Assembly (NCBI GenBank): GCA_964034945.1
Contig: OZ035961.1
Span: forward strand, 87,562,124 to 87,626,123
Length of the DNA stretch: 64,000 nucleotides
Reading direction: 5' to 3'
Source of the DNA: Chrysopilus asiliformis
Taxonomy: Eukaryota > Arthropoda > Insecta > Diptera > Rhagionidae
In this document: positions 46,716 to 56,638 of the stretch, in pieces
Layout of the letters: each line of letters opens with the position of its first letter
Numbering within the stretch: the first letter of the stretch is position 1
Notes under the pieces: model-generated
Database searches by the model: none
What the model was told of the DNA's origin: nothing
What the model saw: the letters and a program-made list of their open reading frames with translations, nothing else
Position numbers and translations under genes: made by a program

Positions 46716-47801
46716 ATGGAAAGATACACAATCGAGCAACGCGTTAAAGTTATTCAGGCTTATTATGAAAATGGGCGTTCAAATCAAAATGCATATCGTG
46801 CACTTCGTGATTTTTTCGGTCAATTTAATCGTCCAAATGTGCGTACAATCGGAAAAATCGTGCAAAAATTTGAGCAAACCGGGTCTGTAGGAGATGTGAA
46901 AACACCAGTGCATGCTCGTACAGCTCGTACTGCAGAAAATATTGCTGCTGTTCGCGATAGTGTGGCTGAAGAGCCGTCCACCTCAACTCGTCGTCGTGCC
47001 CAACAATTGCACCTCCCACGCTCGTCGTTGATGAACATTATGCATAAAGACTTGCATTTACACGCTTACAAGGTGCAATTGACTCAAGAACTAAAGCCTC
47101 TTGACCATTTCAAGCGTCGTCAATGGTCAGAATGGTGGCAAGAAATGGCAACAGTGGATGATCAATTTTCGAAGAAAATCATCTTCAGTGATGAGGCACA
47201 TTTTCACCTCAGTGGATTCGTCAATAAGCAGAACAGCCGCATTTGGGCGAATGATAATCCAAGAGTGATTGTCGAAAAACCAATGCACCCACAAAGAGTG
47301 ACTGTTTGGTGCGGTTTATGGGCTGGCAGCATCATCGGGCCGTATTTTTTCCAAAATGAGGCCGGTCAGGCAGTTACTGTGAATGGTGTTCGCTATCGTG
47401 AGATGATAACGAACTTGTTATGGCCCGAATTGGAAGATATGGATGTGGACGATATGTGGTTTCAACAGGACGGTGCCACTTGCCACACAGCTACCGAAAC
47501 AATCGCTCTTTTGCGCGACAAATTTAATGGCCGTGTTATCTCACGTGGTGGCGATGTCAATTGGCCGCCAAGATCATGTGATTTGACACCGTTGGACTTC
47601 TTTCTTTGGGGTTATTTGAAAGAAAAGGTGTACGTCGATAAGCCAGCAACAATTCAAGAGCTAAAGGATGAGATAATTCGGCACATTAACGGCATAGAAC
47701 CTCAATTATGCCTCAGCGTCATCGAAAATTTGGACCATCGGATGGAGGTGTGCCGCCGAGGTCGCGGCGGCCATTTGGCCGATATTTTGTTCCATACATA
47801 A
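46716..47801 (+). CDS. Mariner-like transposase, apparently intact
   Basis: This 361-residue DDE/D transposase would bind the element's terminal repeats and carry out cut-and-paste excision and insertion at TA sites in the nucleus. The N-terminal half has two predicted helix-turn-helix regions: residues about 5-55 (TIEQRVKVIQAYYENG, then TIGKIVQKFEQTG) and about 70-115 (with PRSSLMNIMHK). The catalytic acids appear to be D159 (IIFSDEAHFH), D252 (WFQQDGATCH) and D289 (RSCDLTPLDFFLWG). I count 36 residues between the last two, unlike the 34 of classical mariner, so it belongs to a divergent branch often annotated as Tc3- or SETMAR-like in insects. The ATG at 46716 follows AACC, a good insect start context, and no upstream in-frame start is better. 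No frameshift or stop is seen. Confidence 0.95.
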   Translation: MERYTIEQRVKVIQAYYENGRSNQNAYRALRDFFGQFNRPNVRTIGKIVQKFEQTGSVGDVKTPVHARTARTAENIAAVRDSVAEEPSTSTRRRAQQLHLPRSSLMNIMHKDLHLHAYKVQLTQELKPLDHFKRRQWSEWWQEMATVDDQFSKKIIFSDEAHFHLSGFVNKQNSRIWANDNPRVIVEKPMHPQRVTVWCGLWAGSIIGPYFFQNEAGQAVTVNGVRYREMITNLLWPELEDMDVDDMWFQQDGATCHTATETIALLRDKFNGRVISRGGDVNWPPRSCDLTPLDFFLWGYLKEKVYVDKPATIQELKDEIIRHINGIEPQLCLSVIENLDHRMEVCRRGRGGHLADILFHT

Positions 47802-47824
47802 TTGAACCATAGCAATATTATCAT

Positions 47825-47830
47825 AATAAA
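47825..47830 (+). terminator. Polyadenylation signal of the mariner transcript
   Basis: AATAAA lies 24 bp after the transposase stop codon and about 45 bp before the right terminal repeat. Confidence 0.6.
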
Positions 47831-47937
47831 AAGAAATGACAATAATTTCCTAAATAATTCGTGTTTTATTCAAAATCAACATCGGCCCTTAAAATTTAAC
47901 CACCCTTTATATAGTTTTTAGTCTTCGAATATGTATC

Positions 47938-48220
47938 CTTGCCGTTGAGATATCCTTACAGACTTCTTAATGCCAGAATTGGATTCAGCGTCCCGAAAAA
48001 CCCCCAAATGAGATTTTTTCCGGGAAATTTGAGAAAAAGGATAACTATGCTATCCTAACAGGACTTTCCCTTATCCTTACAAGGACGTAGTAAAAATATT
48101 GTACTGTCATCGGACTTACGTATGTGCGGAAAATTTCAAGTCAATCGGATGGAAGTGGGTTAAAATTAGATTGCAAGATTTTACCCCGACAGACAAACAA
48201 ACAGAGAGACATATATATGA
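47938..48220 (+). repeat. Family-E dispersed repeat, copy E1
   Basis: It contains GCGTCCCGAAAAACCCCCAA, CTATCCTAACAGGACTTTCC, ATCCTTACAAGGACGTAGTA, ATTTCAAGTCAATCGGATGG and a closing GACAGACAAACAAACAGAGA tract. In reverse orientation the same order occurs at 63325-64000 and, more diverged, at 50745-51175. No coding and no clear termini. In minus orientation the tract precedes the CCGATTGACTTGAAATTT block. Confidence 0.65.
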
Positions 48221-48413
48221 CGGTAAGCTAAATAAAAGCTTTTAAAAATACAAATATTTCAAGGAAATACTAAAGTGTTTTTGATAAAATTTTGAACTTT
48301 TAAAAAGGACTTCCTCAAAAATGTTGTTACTTTAAGACAAAAAGTGTTTAGAGTAAACAATAATTTTTTATCATGAATAAGGACAGTGTGTGGCGAATAT
48401 AAAATATTTAGAA

Positions 48414-48922
48414 CTAGCTTGCATACCCGTCGTTGCCGGGTTAAGTTTTTTAAAATTTTTTTTTATGGTCTATGTTGGAGCTAAACTTCAGGCCAATCGG
48501 CTCGGTAGTTTCCCGGCGAAAGGGTAACATAGAGGAAGAGCTAAGTTTCGAGATCACTTTACCCCCTCCCCTTACTCCCCCTCTCGAGCTACCTCTCGAG
48601 CTACTTTTTAATAGGTCTATGTTGGGGCTGGACCCCCGACGAACATCTATTCCAAATTTCAGGCCAATCGGTTCAGTAGTTTCCCCGCGAAAGAGTAACA
48701 TAGCGCAAAAACTAAGTTTCGAAATCACTTTACCCCCTCCCCTTACTCCCCACACTCCTAGCGGTACTTTTCCGTATTCCTATGTTGGAACCAGAACTAC
48801 CACAGACACTCATGCCAAATTTCAAGTCAATCGGTTCAGCCGTTTTTGCGTGAAAGAGGAACAGACAGACAGACCGACAGACAGACAGACAGACACCAAC
48901 TCATTTTTATATATTAGTATGA
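48414..48922 (-). mobile_element. Non-autonomous Helitron with triplicated internal module
   Basis: On the minus strand it starts TCATACTAATATATAAAAAT and ends CTAGT with the hairpin ACCCG/CGGGT (48425-48441), between A and T. It matches the Helitron at 4298-4686 but is longer. The internal unit (CTATGTTGG...CAATCGG...TTTCGCGGG...AACTTAGTTTCGAAATC-like blocks) occurs three times here against two there. A long open frame across it is a by-product of the repeats, not a gene. Confidence 0.88.
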
Positions 48923-50744
48923 TTAGTATGATATGATAGCATTTTAAACATTTATTGTTGTCATAAAACATGACTTGTGTTCCATAAAAAAATATTTTGA
49001 ATAAACATTTGATTGTCACCGCAGAAAATTGTTTTTTGGTTTTAACAATCGCTATTATGTAATAATTTTAATTTGTGTAAACCTTTTCTAAATTTTAAGT
49101 TTGGCTTTAACCTTTGCTTATTTTTTTTTTTGGTTTTAACAATAGCTATTATTAGCTAATGGATTTACATCTCGAATTGAAATGTTTGGTACAGTGTATA
49201 AAAAGATACAAATATTTCTTTCTAAAAAGCGAATTAAATTTTTATATAATTCGGGCCAAAATTTTCTTTCAGCATTTTTTATATAAAAAAGATTCTAGTA
49301 GGTATTTCTTGCTGAAAATCACATAATTGAATTCTAGTCCACCTATGCATATCTTAAAAAGTCTTAAAATATTATTTTTTACCCGTAAAACCAACGTAAA
49401 AAAGATTTTTCCATCCTGTTGTAATTCAAGATTCATATGAAAATCCAAAATATCCTATTTCCAAATATAGAAAAATACAACAAAGCTATTTCCTGAGTGA
49501 ATAGATTGGCAACTTTCCTTTTATTGATGACAAATCAATTTCTATGACGTACGTAAGTTGTGGTATACTGCCTATGTATATAGGAATATAAAAAATATTG
49601 GCCAATCTATATTTCATATATATTAAATATGTATACATTATAGGGATGAATTGGATCCACATATCGTACAGAGACAGTCACTCATCAAATATTGGAAAAG
49701 TGTCCGAAAAGAGGATTTCTCTATCTAATATGTCTATTCGCATCGTATCTTGTAGTTTCACAAAAAGCCTAACCTTGTGTACTTTCAAGGATCTACTTTT
49801 GATGTAGAAAATAAAATCCCCGATGGAGCATATACAGAAAGTTTCACTTGAGAATTCTCAGACATTTCTCTATATATAAGTAGAAAATTCCATTGCCTAC
49901 ATCATCCTGTGCCAAATACAGAAAAGTTTCTATAGATTAAGAAACTTCTTGGGTCTTATGGGGTATTTCCTACCCCATGGTAAGATATTCCAACATTTTT
50001 ATCTACATTAGACGCATTTTACCCTAAAAAGGTTTTTTTCTGGTTTTAGCACTCATTTGAGACCATAAAGATTCTCCTAATCCGAATGTTGTAAAAGTCA
50101 AAGAAATGTTCTTATTATGTATTCGTTGTAAAAGTCAAATCAAGCTAAAAAAAACTTCACTTTATTACTTGCTTAACTTTACTTTAGCAGACGCCAGATT
50201 GAAGTATCTGTGCGATAATTTGCAATTTAATTGAATGACTTACAAGCAACTACGATGAATTGAAAGTAGTAAAGTCGTTTACATAATCCTTTGGAAGAAG
50301 ACTTGTTGCATCACTTTAGAAAATTTATTCCCTCTAGTCAGTTGCATTCACATCAAGATTGACATCCTTGAAGATCCATTTAGCCATGGTATTAACGTTA
50401 AAAAAGTTTATATACCTTTTGATTGGATCAACATTAAATAGATTTTATTAAACTCAAGTCTAGTTTTGTTAAATATAATAATCGTTGTTCTGAGATCCTC
50501 GTAAAAAATTGGATTTTGAGATTCAAGTATGTTAAAATTTTAAAATTTGGACCAGAAGATGCTGTAAGGAAAATAACGTGAAAACTTCCAGAAAAAATGC
50601 TATACACCGCTTAATTACCGTAAAGTTTCAATTTTCAATTATATAAAAACTAAAAATGACAAAATAAAATAAATCATAAAAAAAAAATTTGTAAAAAATT
50701 ACGAAAAAATTGATTAAAAAATTTAAAAGCCAAATACCTCTCAC
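48923..50744. other. AT-rich intergenic sequence
   Basis: No gene or delimited repeat recognised. Confidence 0.4.
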
Positions 50745-51175
50745 TCACTCATTCATCACAGTATTTCCCGAACCACCAAACCGATTGTCATGAAATTTTG
50801 CACACAGATTCACCTTACCTCATAGGTTAAACGAGAAGTGGGTTGAGGTTAAGAAGCATTGATTTTTCCTATGAAGCTTGCCTAGGCAGTTGAGAAATGC
50901 CACTCGGAGGTTTCGGGGTCGCTGATCACGAATTTGATGTTGATATTTTATAATTAGAAACGAAAGGTCCCTTAAGGATAATGCAAATATACCTTCCCCA
51001 TTTTTTCCCCCGGAAAAACTAGCTTTAGGCGGGTTACGGGCCGCTAGGGGTTTTTCGGGGCCGTTGGTGTTGGAGTTACAAAATTCGAAACGGGAGGCCC
51101 TGTAAGGATAACTCAAATATCCTGTTGCAATTGAAAAATTTATAAAGGTAACAATTTTACATAACCGTTCCATGC
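50745..51175 (-). repeat. Family-E diverged copy E2
   Basis: CTCACTCACTCATTCATCAC is followed by AAACCGATTGTCATGAAATT, GAGAAGTGGGTTGAGG, then TTTCGGGGTCGCTGATCACG and two blocks of the type AACGRRAGGYCCYNTAAGGATAA. The order is that of family E read in reverse. A tract of GTCT is replaced here by CTCA repeats. Confidence 0.5.
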
Positions 51176-51318
51176 ATCAAAATCCAATCGAATCACTCCT
51201 TTCCCCGTCTCCTACACAAATGAATTTCTGTAAAATAAACATTTTAGAGGATTTGACTATTGGCCCTAGCAGTTGTAGCTTTTCTTATGTTTTAAATAAA
51301 CATTTTGTCTGTCATCAT

Positions 51319-51952
51319 CAGAGCTGGGCATACTTCAGTACATTTGATACTGCAGTACACGAGCAGTACCAGTACATAGATACTTGTACTGGGCTTGCCA
51401 CCAGTATCAATACCTTAAGTATTGGTACTGCACGATCAGTACCAGTACTTGAAGTACTTGTAATCGATGCACGGACCCAGTTCCAGTACAAAAAGTACTG
51501 GTACTGGTTTTTTACAATATTTGTATTTTTGTACTGGTTTTTTGCAATACCAGTACTTTTTGTACTGGTATTGGTTTTTGCAGTACCAGTACTTTTTGTA
51601 CTGGTTTTGAGTTTTGCAGTACCAGTACTTTTTATACTTTTTCAAGTACTTTTGCAAAAGTACTGGAATTTTTTCAAGTACTTTTGCAAAAGTACTGGAA
51701 CTTTTTCAAGTACTTTTGCAAAAGTACTGGAACTTTTTCAAGTACTTTTGCAAAAGTACTGGAATTTTTTCAAGTATTTTTCGCGAATGTACTGATATTT
51801 TTCAAGTACATAGCACTGGTACTGGAGTTTCAGTACCAGTACCGATGTTGGTATTTTTGTACTGCTCAGTCAGAGCAATACCAGTACAAAATTTACTGGT
51901 ACTGAAATCTCAGGTACTGATACTTGAGTATTGAGTATTTTGCCCAGCTCTG
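51319..51952. mobile_element. hAT MITE made of AGTACT-rich repeats
   Basis: CAGAGCTGGGCA at 51319-51330 and its exact complement ending at 51952 are flanked by a perfect 8-bp duplication GTCATCAT (51311-51318 and 51953-51960), so this is a hAT-superfamily insertion. The 634-bp interior is almost wholly built of AGTACT, GGTACTG and CAGTACC words, including a ~32-bp minisatellite (51642-51780). The long open frame over it (207 codons, YWNFFKYFCKST-type repeats) follows from the repeats and should not be taken as a protein. Confidence 0.9.
51642..51780 (+). repeat. Palindromic minisatellite, ~32-bp unit, about 4 copies
   Basis: The unit CAAGTACTTTTGCAAAAGTA plus CTGGAACTTTTT repeats four times. 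Each unit contains the perfect palindrome AGTACTTTTGCAAAAGTACT (20 bp), so a single strand could fold into a row of hairpins. Confidence 0.9.
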
Positions 51953-51960
51953 GTCATCAT

Positions 51961-52960
51961 ATAGAGTATTGGACGATTGGCCCCTAGCAGTTGTAGCTTT
52001 TTTTATGTTGTGTTGTTAAATTTGATTATAAATGTTTACTTGTGTTACGCTATTTCTATAATTATGTTCCTTAAAAAAATATTTTTAAATGTCTCGGTCA
52101 TGGATTTAGATCTTTGGGGTTATGATGTTCAAGAATCAGCGAGGTAAAGAAAAACAGACACGTATTACCTTAATTTTGCATAATAAGTAATTTCCACATT
52201 TAAATCAACATGAATTTACAATTTTAATAAAATTTCTTTTCTTACGATATGAAGAGATGCTTGGGTTCTAGCAAAATATCGATGAAATTTCAATAAAGCA
52301 ACAAAAAATATTGAACGCCCCCAATTAAATTACCATAATGTTTTTGGATTCACAATTGAACATCAGCTATTGTTTTTGCATATATAAAATGAAAATCTAT
52401 GGTATCCAGGCAGTTTACTGAAAAAAAATTCCTTGTTTTGTTTTCCTGTCAACAGGTTTTTCTTTGCATATAATTTGCAATAAAAAAAAACATCTAGAGG
52501 CAGATAAGAAACAAGTAGAAAAAACTGGAGAATGTTCGTTTAATACAATTCTATATTATTTTCTCAATTCTTTTTTTAAATTATGTTCAAATAAAAATGC
52601 AAATGACCCGCACTTTTGTATGACGATATGAACGATAGTACTCCTCGAGCTTTTTATCTATATTCTACGGTATTATTGCACTTTTATACAAGTTACGCGT
52701 GCCAAGTCATTGAAAATAGCTACAGTTCACCCTCATTGCCATTTACTCTTCATCAACAGCTTTTACTATTGAGTTTTTAATATCCAAGGCGTCATGGGCT
52801 TTGGGATCTAGGTACCTACATTGTGTCAATTTGCCAATAGCAACGAAAAATGTTCGCTTGTAGGAAATGTTGTCTCTACTACATTTAGCCAGCATTGACC
52901 TAATTATTAGCGGAAAATTTGCATATCAGTTTTACATTTTCATTTCAATTTTATTTACAG
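51961..52960. other. Intergenic or intron sequence upstream of the 53-kb gene exon
   Basis: No ORF of note. Because it ends with a polypyrimidine-AG acceptor at 52950-52960, it may be intron if an upstream leader exon exists, but I could not identify such an exon. Confidence 0.35.
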
Positions 52961-53562
52961 ACTTGGAAAACTTTATAGCTCGAAACACTACCATTTGAAG
53001 CGACACGACGCCAACGCCAACGCCGCGACGACACCAGACAATATAGAGAAATATCATCAGATAACGGAGTGAAATTCAACGATTCTCGTAACGAACGTCG
53101 AACTGTGCGGAATTCATTTCTAGTAACTGACACTTGTTGGGAAATTCAGTCCAACGTCCGTGGAAATTTGTAAACATATCGTGAACGTGGTTGTCGGAAA
53201 ATTCACCCCTAAGGATTCAGTGGTGGTTGAACCCGTATAACGGAACAATATTAAAGTCAATTTAGTTGAAATACAGAATCTCCTGCCAATTTTCCTGCTG
53301 TGCTATAAAATTCACAGAAGTCTGTCGACAGACAGCAGACAAATGAGCATCAACGATTGCTAGAACGTTCGGATCCTCAGGATTCTCATCCTTCGAGCAT
53401 AGTTTCCCCTAACGTGTCCTGAAAAAAAAGCGAAACATTTTCATTGGAATAGAAGGAAGAAATGCCATGAGACGCCATGTGGACTTATATGATGGCTGCG
53501 GCCCGTGGAGACCGGGCTATGATATCGTCTCGTAGAAGAAACGACAATGATTCACCCTCCCG
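52961..53562 (+). CDS. Exon with long 5' leader and start codon, unknown host gene
   Basis: An acceptor-like TTTTATTTACAG precedes 52961 and a donor G|GTAAGG follows 53562. The first ~516 bases have no long frame and are much less AT-rich than the surroundings, as for a 5' UTR. Coding is inferred to start at ATG 53477 (MWTYMMAAARGDRAMISSRR...), because only this frame runs open to the donor and joins in phase to the next exon. Three short upstream ORFs precede or overlap it: 53343-53363, 53462-53470 and 53467-53535, the last overlapping the main start, suggesting translational control. If the acceptor is not used the exon could begin at a nearby promoter instead. I do not recognise the protein; it has no signal peptide or membrane segment here. 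Confidence 0.6.
53343..53363 (+). promoter_or_regulatory. Upstream ORF in the leader
   Basis: ATG to TAG with six codons, ahead of the main start at 53477. Two more follow at 53462-53470 (MP, stop) and 53467-53535 (22 codons, overlapping the main frame). Confidence 0.4.
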
Positions 53563-53673
53563 GTAAGGATCCATCGTCCGTTCACCCACATCCGCTGACA
53601 TATCGATTTTATGTTATTTGATTTGTTGTATCTATGTTTGAATAATCACAACAACATCATTTAGTTTCTCTAG
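53563..53673 (+). other. Short GT-AG intron
   Basis: The 111-bp intron starts GTAAGG and ends TTTCTCTAG, and contains a TGATTTG/TGAATAAT AT-rich stretch. Its small size is normal for insects and supports the two-exon model. Confidence 0.6.
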
Positions 53674-54109
53674 GCCTGTATATGGAACTACGCATCGAAC
53701 GCCTCGATTAAATGGACCAAATGGTGCAGCTGGCAGCTTATGCAATAGCTATCATTATCCTTACGGCACACATCCGATGTTCCACACTACCTACACACAT
53801 CATCCATCTACGGTATTTACTTCATCTGGTAATCAAGATGAAGAACACTCGAATCTCTTTACACCGAATATCCAGTGTACGAAGGATGGTAATTCTGGCA
53901 AGGATTGTCATGGGTCGAAATCGACCCCGCTCTCGTCGTTTCCCAATCATATTTCACCGCGGAAGGTTAACAAGGTAGCAGGCATTGGGGGAGTGACTTC
54001 AGTCGCCCAAATTGGTGACGGTGTCCTACCTAATCGGATAAGCAGTATTGTACATGACGATGATGACGGATATCATGAAACAGTTATCGAGGAGGGCAAG
54101 AACCAACAG
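53674..54109 (+). CDS. Second coding exon, unknown host gene
   Basis: The exon lies between TTTCTCTAG and the strong donor CAG|GTGAGT. It joins the preceding exon in phase (CG plus G makes one Arg codon) and stays open for 145 further codons, ending in phase 0. The sequence is low in hydrophobics: RPVYGTTHRTPRLNGPNG at the start, a Tyr/His/Pro-rich patch (SYHYPYGTHPMFHTTYTHH), Ser/Thr-rich linkers, and an acidic end (VHDDDDGYHETVIEEG). This suggests a disordered N-terminal region; no domain is recognised. Together the two exons give 174 residues. No later exon is evident in the remaining 9.9 kb, so the next intron is long or the rest lies beyond the window. Confidence 0.65.
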
Positions 54110-54677
54110 GTGAGTTTTTAAAAAAACATTTTCTTTTAACATGAAATAGTGACGTGCATTAGATTTATTTATGTATCGATTTCGTGTCGCTTTAAACCCC
54201 AGAAATTAAACGAAACATTTTTTTCTTTGTACATGGAGAGAACTATTTTTAAAATCAATAAAAAAAAACAAGGAACTATTCTTGTCCAAGTATTACGATT
54301 TTTAATTCAACGAAATTGGGATTAAATGTAGAAGGTGACATTTTGCAGATTTAGAAAATATTTTTCAATTCTTATATCAAGAACTAAATTTCATGAATTA
54401 AGAACGATTTGTTCTATTTAAAAAAATAATACTCAATTCAAGAAATTAATTACTAGATATAAGAAATGCTTTTCTTAATTTTACTCTATTTTGATTTTCT
54501 ACTTTTGATCTCAATATTCTAAAATTCAGAAAAGTTTTATTGGGACGAAAATCGTTTCATTTTCCAAATTCTAGAAAATTATTTTCTCATCGTAATTATA
54601 CATGTGTATACTCTATATGAAAATTGTATAGATTCTATATAAGAATCATGATCTTATAGATGTGTTTTAGATTTAGT
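54110..54677 (+). other. Start of a long intron
   Basis: It opens with GTGAGTTTTT and is AT-rich with no exon-like sequence. Repeats A5 and A4 lie further in. Confidence 0.4.
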
Positions 54678-55153
54678 ATACCGTTACAATATCGAACCAA
54701 TCGCCAGAGATAAAAATGAATTGCATCGGGGTATTTGGGATTACAACAGATTTAAATTTCCGCGTGTACATCCGTGTGTCCGTCCGTCTACCTGAGAACA
54801 CCCTAACTTTCAAAGGGATTGAGCTAGAGACTTGAAATTTTTACAGTTGCATTTCTCGTAAATACCAAGGCTAAGTTCTTGAACGGCAAAATTGGACCAT
54901 TCCTTTCCCCTCCTTCACAAAATAGCTTTTTGAAAGTTTCTCGAAAAAGGTGATACGAACGAAAACATTTTTTGCGAATACTTAAAAAAAGTTATTTAGG
55001 ATATGATTCTACATAATACTCCCATGTATCAAAATCCGATTGGGATAAATTTAAAAAAATCTGATTTTGGTACAACTGTTCGAATTTTGATACGAAAATC
55101 ACCATACGGGTTTTCAATAATTTCCAGATTGGCAATTATAGCTTTTGTTATGT
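54678..55153 (-). repeat. Family-A copy A5, diverged, minus strand
   Basis: Read on the minus strand it starts ACATAACAAAAGC, has the TAATTGCCAATCTGG hairpin, ACCCGTATGGTGAT and the family body. It keeps only a short GACGGACGGACAC tract (about 54776-54790) and a degraded tail near GTATACCG. It is the oldest-looking copy and lacks tract expansion. Confidence 0.7.
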
Positions 55154-56038
55154 TTTGATTTTAGAATGCACTTTTGAATATGAATGCCATTCTATGTTCA
55201 ATAGTTAACCTCTATTTAACTCACATTTTCTTTAATTTTCATATAACGTTTATTGCTTCATTACTCAATTTAACTTCCGTCGATTCCCGTGAAAATATCT
55301 CACGCCATGGCCGATGTTCATCGTTCGAAGGTCGCCGATTCTTGTTTAAATTCCGATATGACTCAAAAAGTTTTTTCTCATTTATTTTGATTAATTTTTA
55401 ATGTACTGCAATTCATTCCAACGTGACCAATTAAAGTTAATGATTAAAAAAAACATTTTATTATTACCCTGCGGATATTAAAGTAATTGTTTCATTTATC
55501 ACAACCCGCACATTTTTTCAAGTTACAACAAAACCACCCACATAACAAAATAAAAAGGCAATATATTTCTTAACTTTCATTTTAATATTGTATATTGTAG
55601 TTAAAAATTGAATTTAAAGTGATTAAAAAATTTCAACAAAATTCAAATAAAAAAATATTGCAAATAAATCTTAAATTCATATTCTCAAAACAATTCTTAT
55701 CTCAAATTAAATACTCGATATTATTTTCTAAACGCTTTCCAGCAACTGGTATTAATTGAAAATTTAATTGGTCTTTTTAGGAGATAGTTTTTAGTTTTTT
55801 TTGTTAAAGTCCAGTAACAAAGTTTTAAAAAACATATTCACGAAGTATGATTTTAAAACTATAAAAAGTTTTTTTTTTGCTTAAACAGCTAGATAAATAT
55901 TTTAAAATGTAAAAGCATTTTCTTGGAAATATCTTAAATTAAAAAAATTTAATTCACAGTAAAAAATTTGTACCTACATGTAATCAAAATTGGATTACAC
56001 TGGGCCTATATGTCACCCAAATTAAAATCTAATCAAAA
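55154..56038. other. AT-rich sequence, no features
   Basis: Nothing recognised; probably intron of the 53-kb gene if that gene extends to the right. Confidence 0.35.
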
Positions 56039-56638
56039 ACATAACAAAAGCTATAATTGCCAATCTGGCAATTATTGAAAACCCGTATGGTGATTTAAGT
56101 GAATGGCGAACAGTTTTATCAAAATTCCACTATGAGATCAAACTTTCCAATAAGATTTTTTAAAATTCATTCCAATCGGATTTTGATGTATGGGAGTTTT
56201 ATGTAGACTCATATCCCAAACAACTTTTGTTCTTGGACTGTTTAGATAAGATGTACATATTTTGAGATATTCACAAAAAACGTTTTCGTTTGTATGGGGG
56301 GGTACCTCCCCTAATGGTCCATTCTTGCCCGTTAACGAACTTAGCCTCGGATTTTACGAAAAACGGATCCACGCAAAATTTCAAGTCTCTAGCTCAATCC
56401 GTGCGCCCGCAATCCGTGCCACAGACGGACGGACGGACGGACAGACGGACAGACGGACAGACGGACAGACGGACAGACGGACAGACAGACAGACAGACGG
56501 ACGGACATGCAAAATTCAACCTTTTTTATCATTCTAGACACACTGGTGTAATTCATTTTTTTGTGTGATGACGGGATCTTGGCGTTACAAACGGTAAAGC
56601 AAAGTTAATATACCCTTTGGTTTCACCATACGGGTATA
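56039..56638 (+). repeat. Family-A copy A4, complete
   Basis: It runs from ACATAACAAAAGCTATAATT, with the perfect hairpin TAATTGCCAATCTGGCAATTA, to the terminal hairpin TATACCC...GGGTATA, 600 bp in all. The GACGGACA tract is at 56424-56507. Differences from A2 and A3 are scattered. Confidence 0.85.

Larger units (their letters stand above)
46601..47909 (+). mobile_element. Complete mariner-like transposon, 1.3 kb
   Basis: The element has inverted repeats of about 33 bp beginning AAAGGGTGGTTAAATTTTAA (46602-46634 and 47876-47908) with a single mismatch. TA flanks both sides (46599-46600 and 47910-47911). It encloses one uninterrupted 361-codon ORF and an AATAAA signal (47825-47830) just before the right repeat. 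Length, TA duplication and single ORF are standard for the Tc1/mariner superfamily. The intact ORF and near-identical ends suggest recent insertion, and base composition is clearly more GC-rich than the flanks. It is the only apparently intact element in the window. Confidence 0.95.

Noticed and set aside
48472..48936. 154-codon frame resembling a proline-rich protein
   Set aside because: It lies wholly within a non-autonomous Helitron and its repeats mirror the triplicated DNA module.
51172..51934. 207-codon and overlapping frames over the AGTACT-rich region
   Set aside because: They arise from minisatellite units inside a hAT MITE with clear ends; the frame starts outside the element and has no protein-like content.
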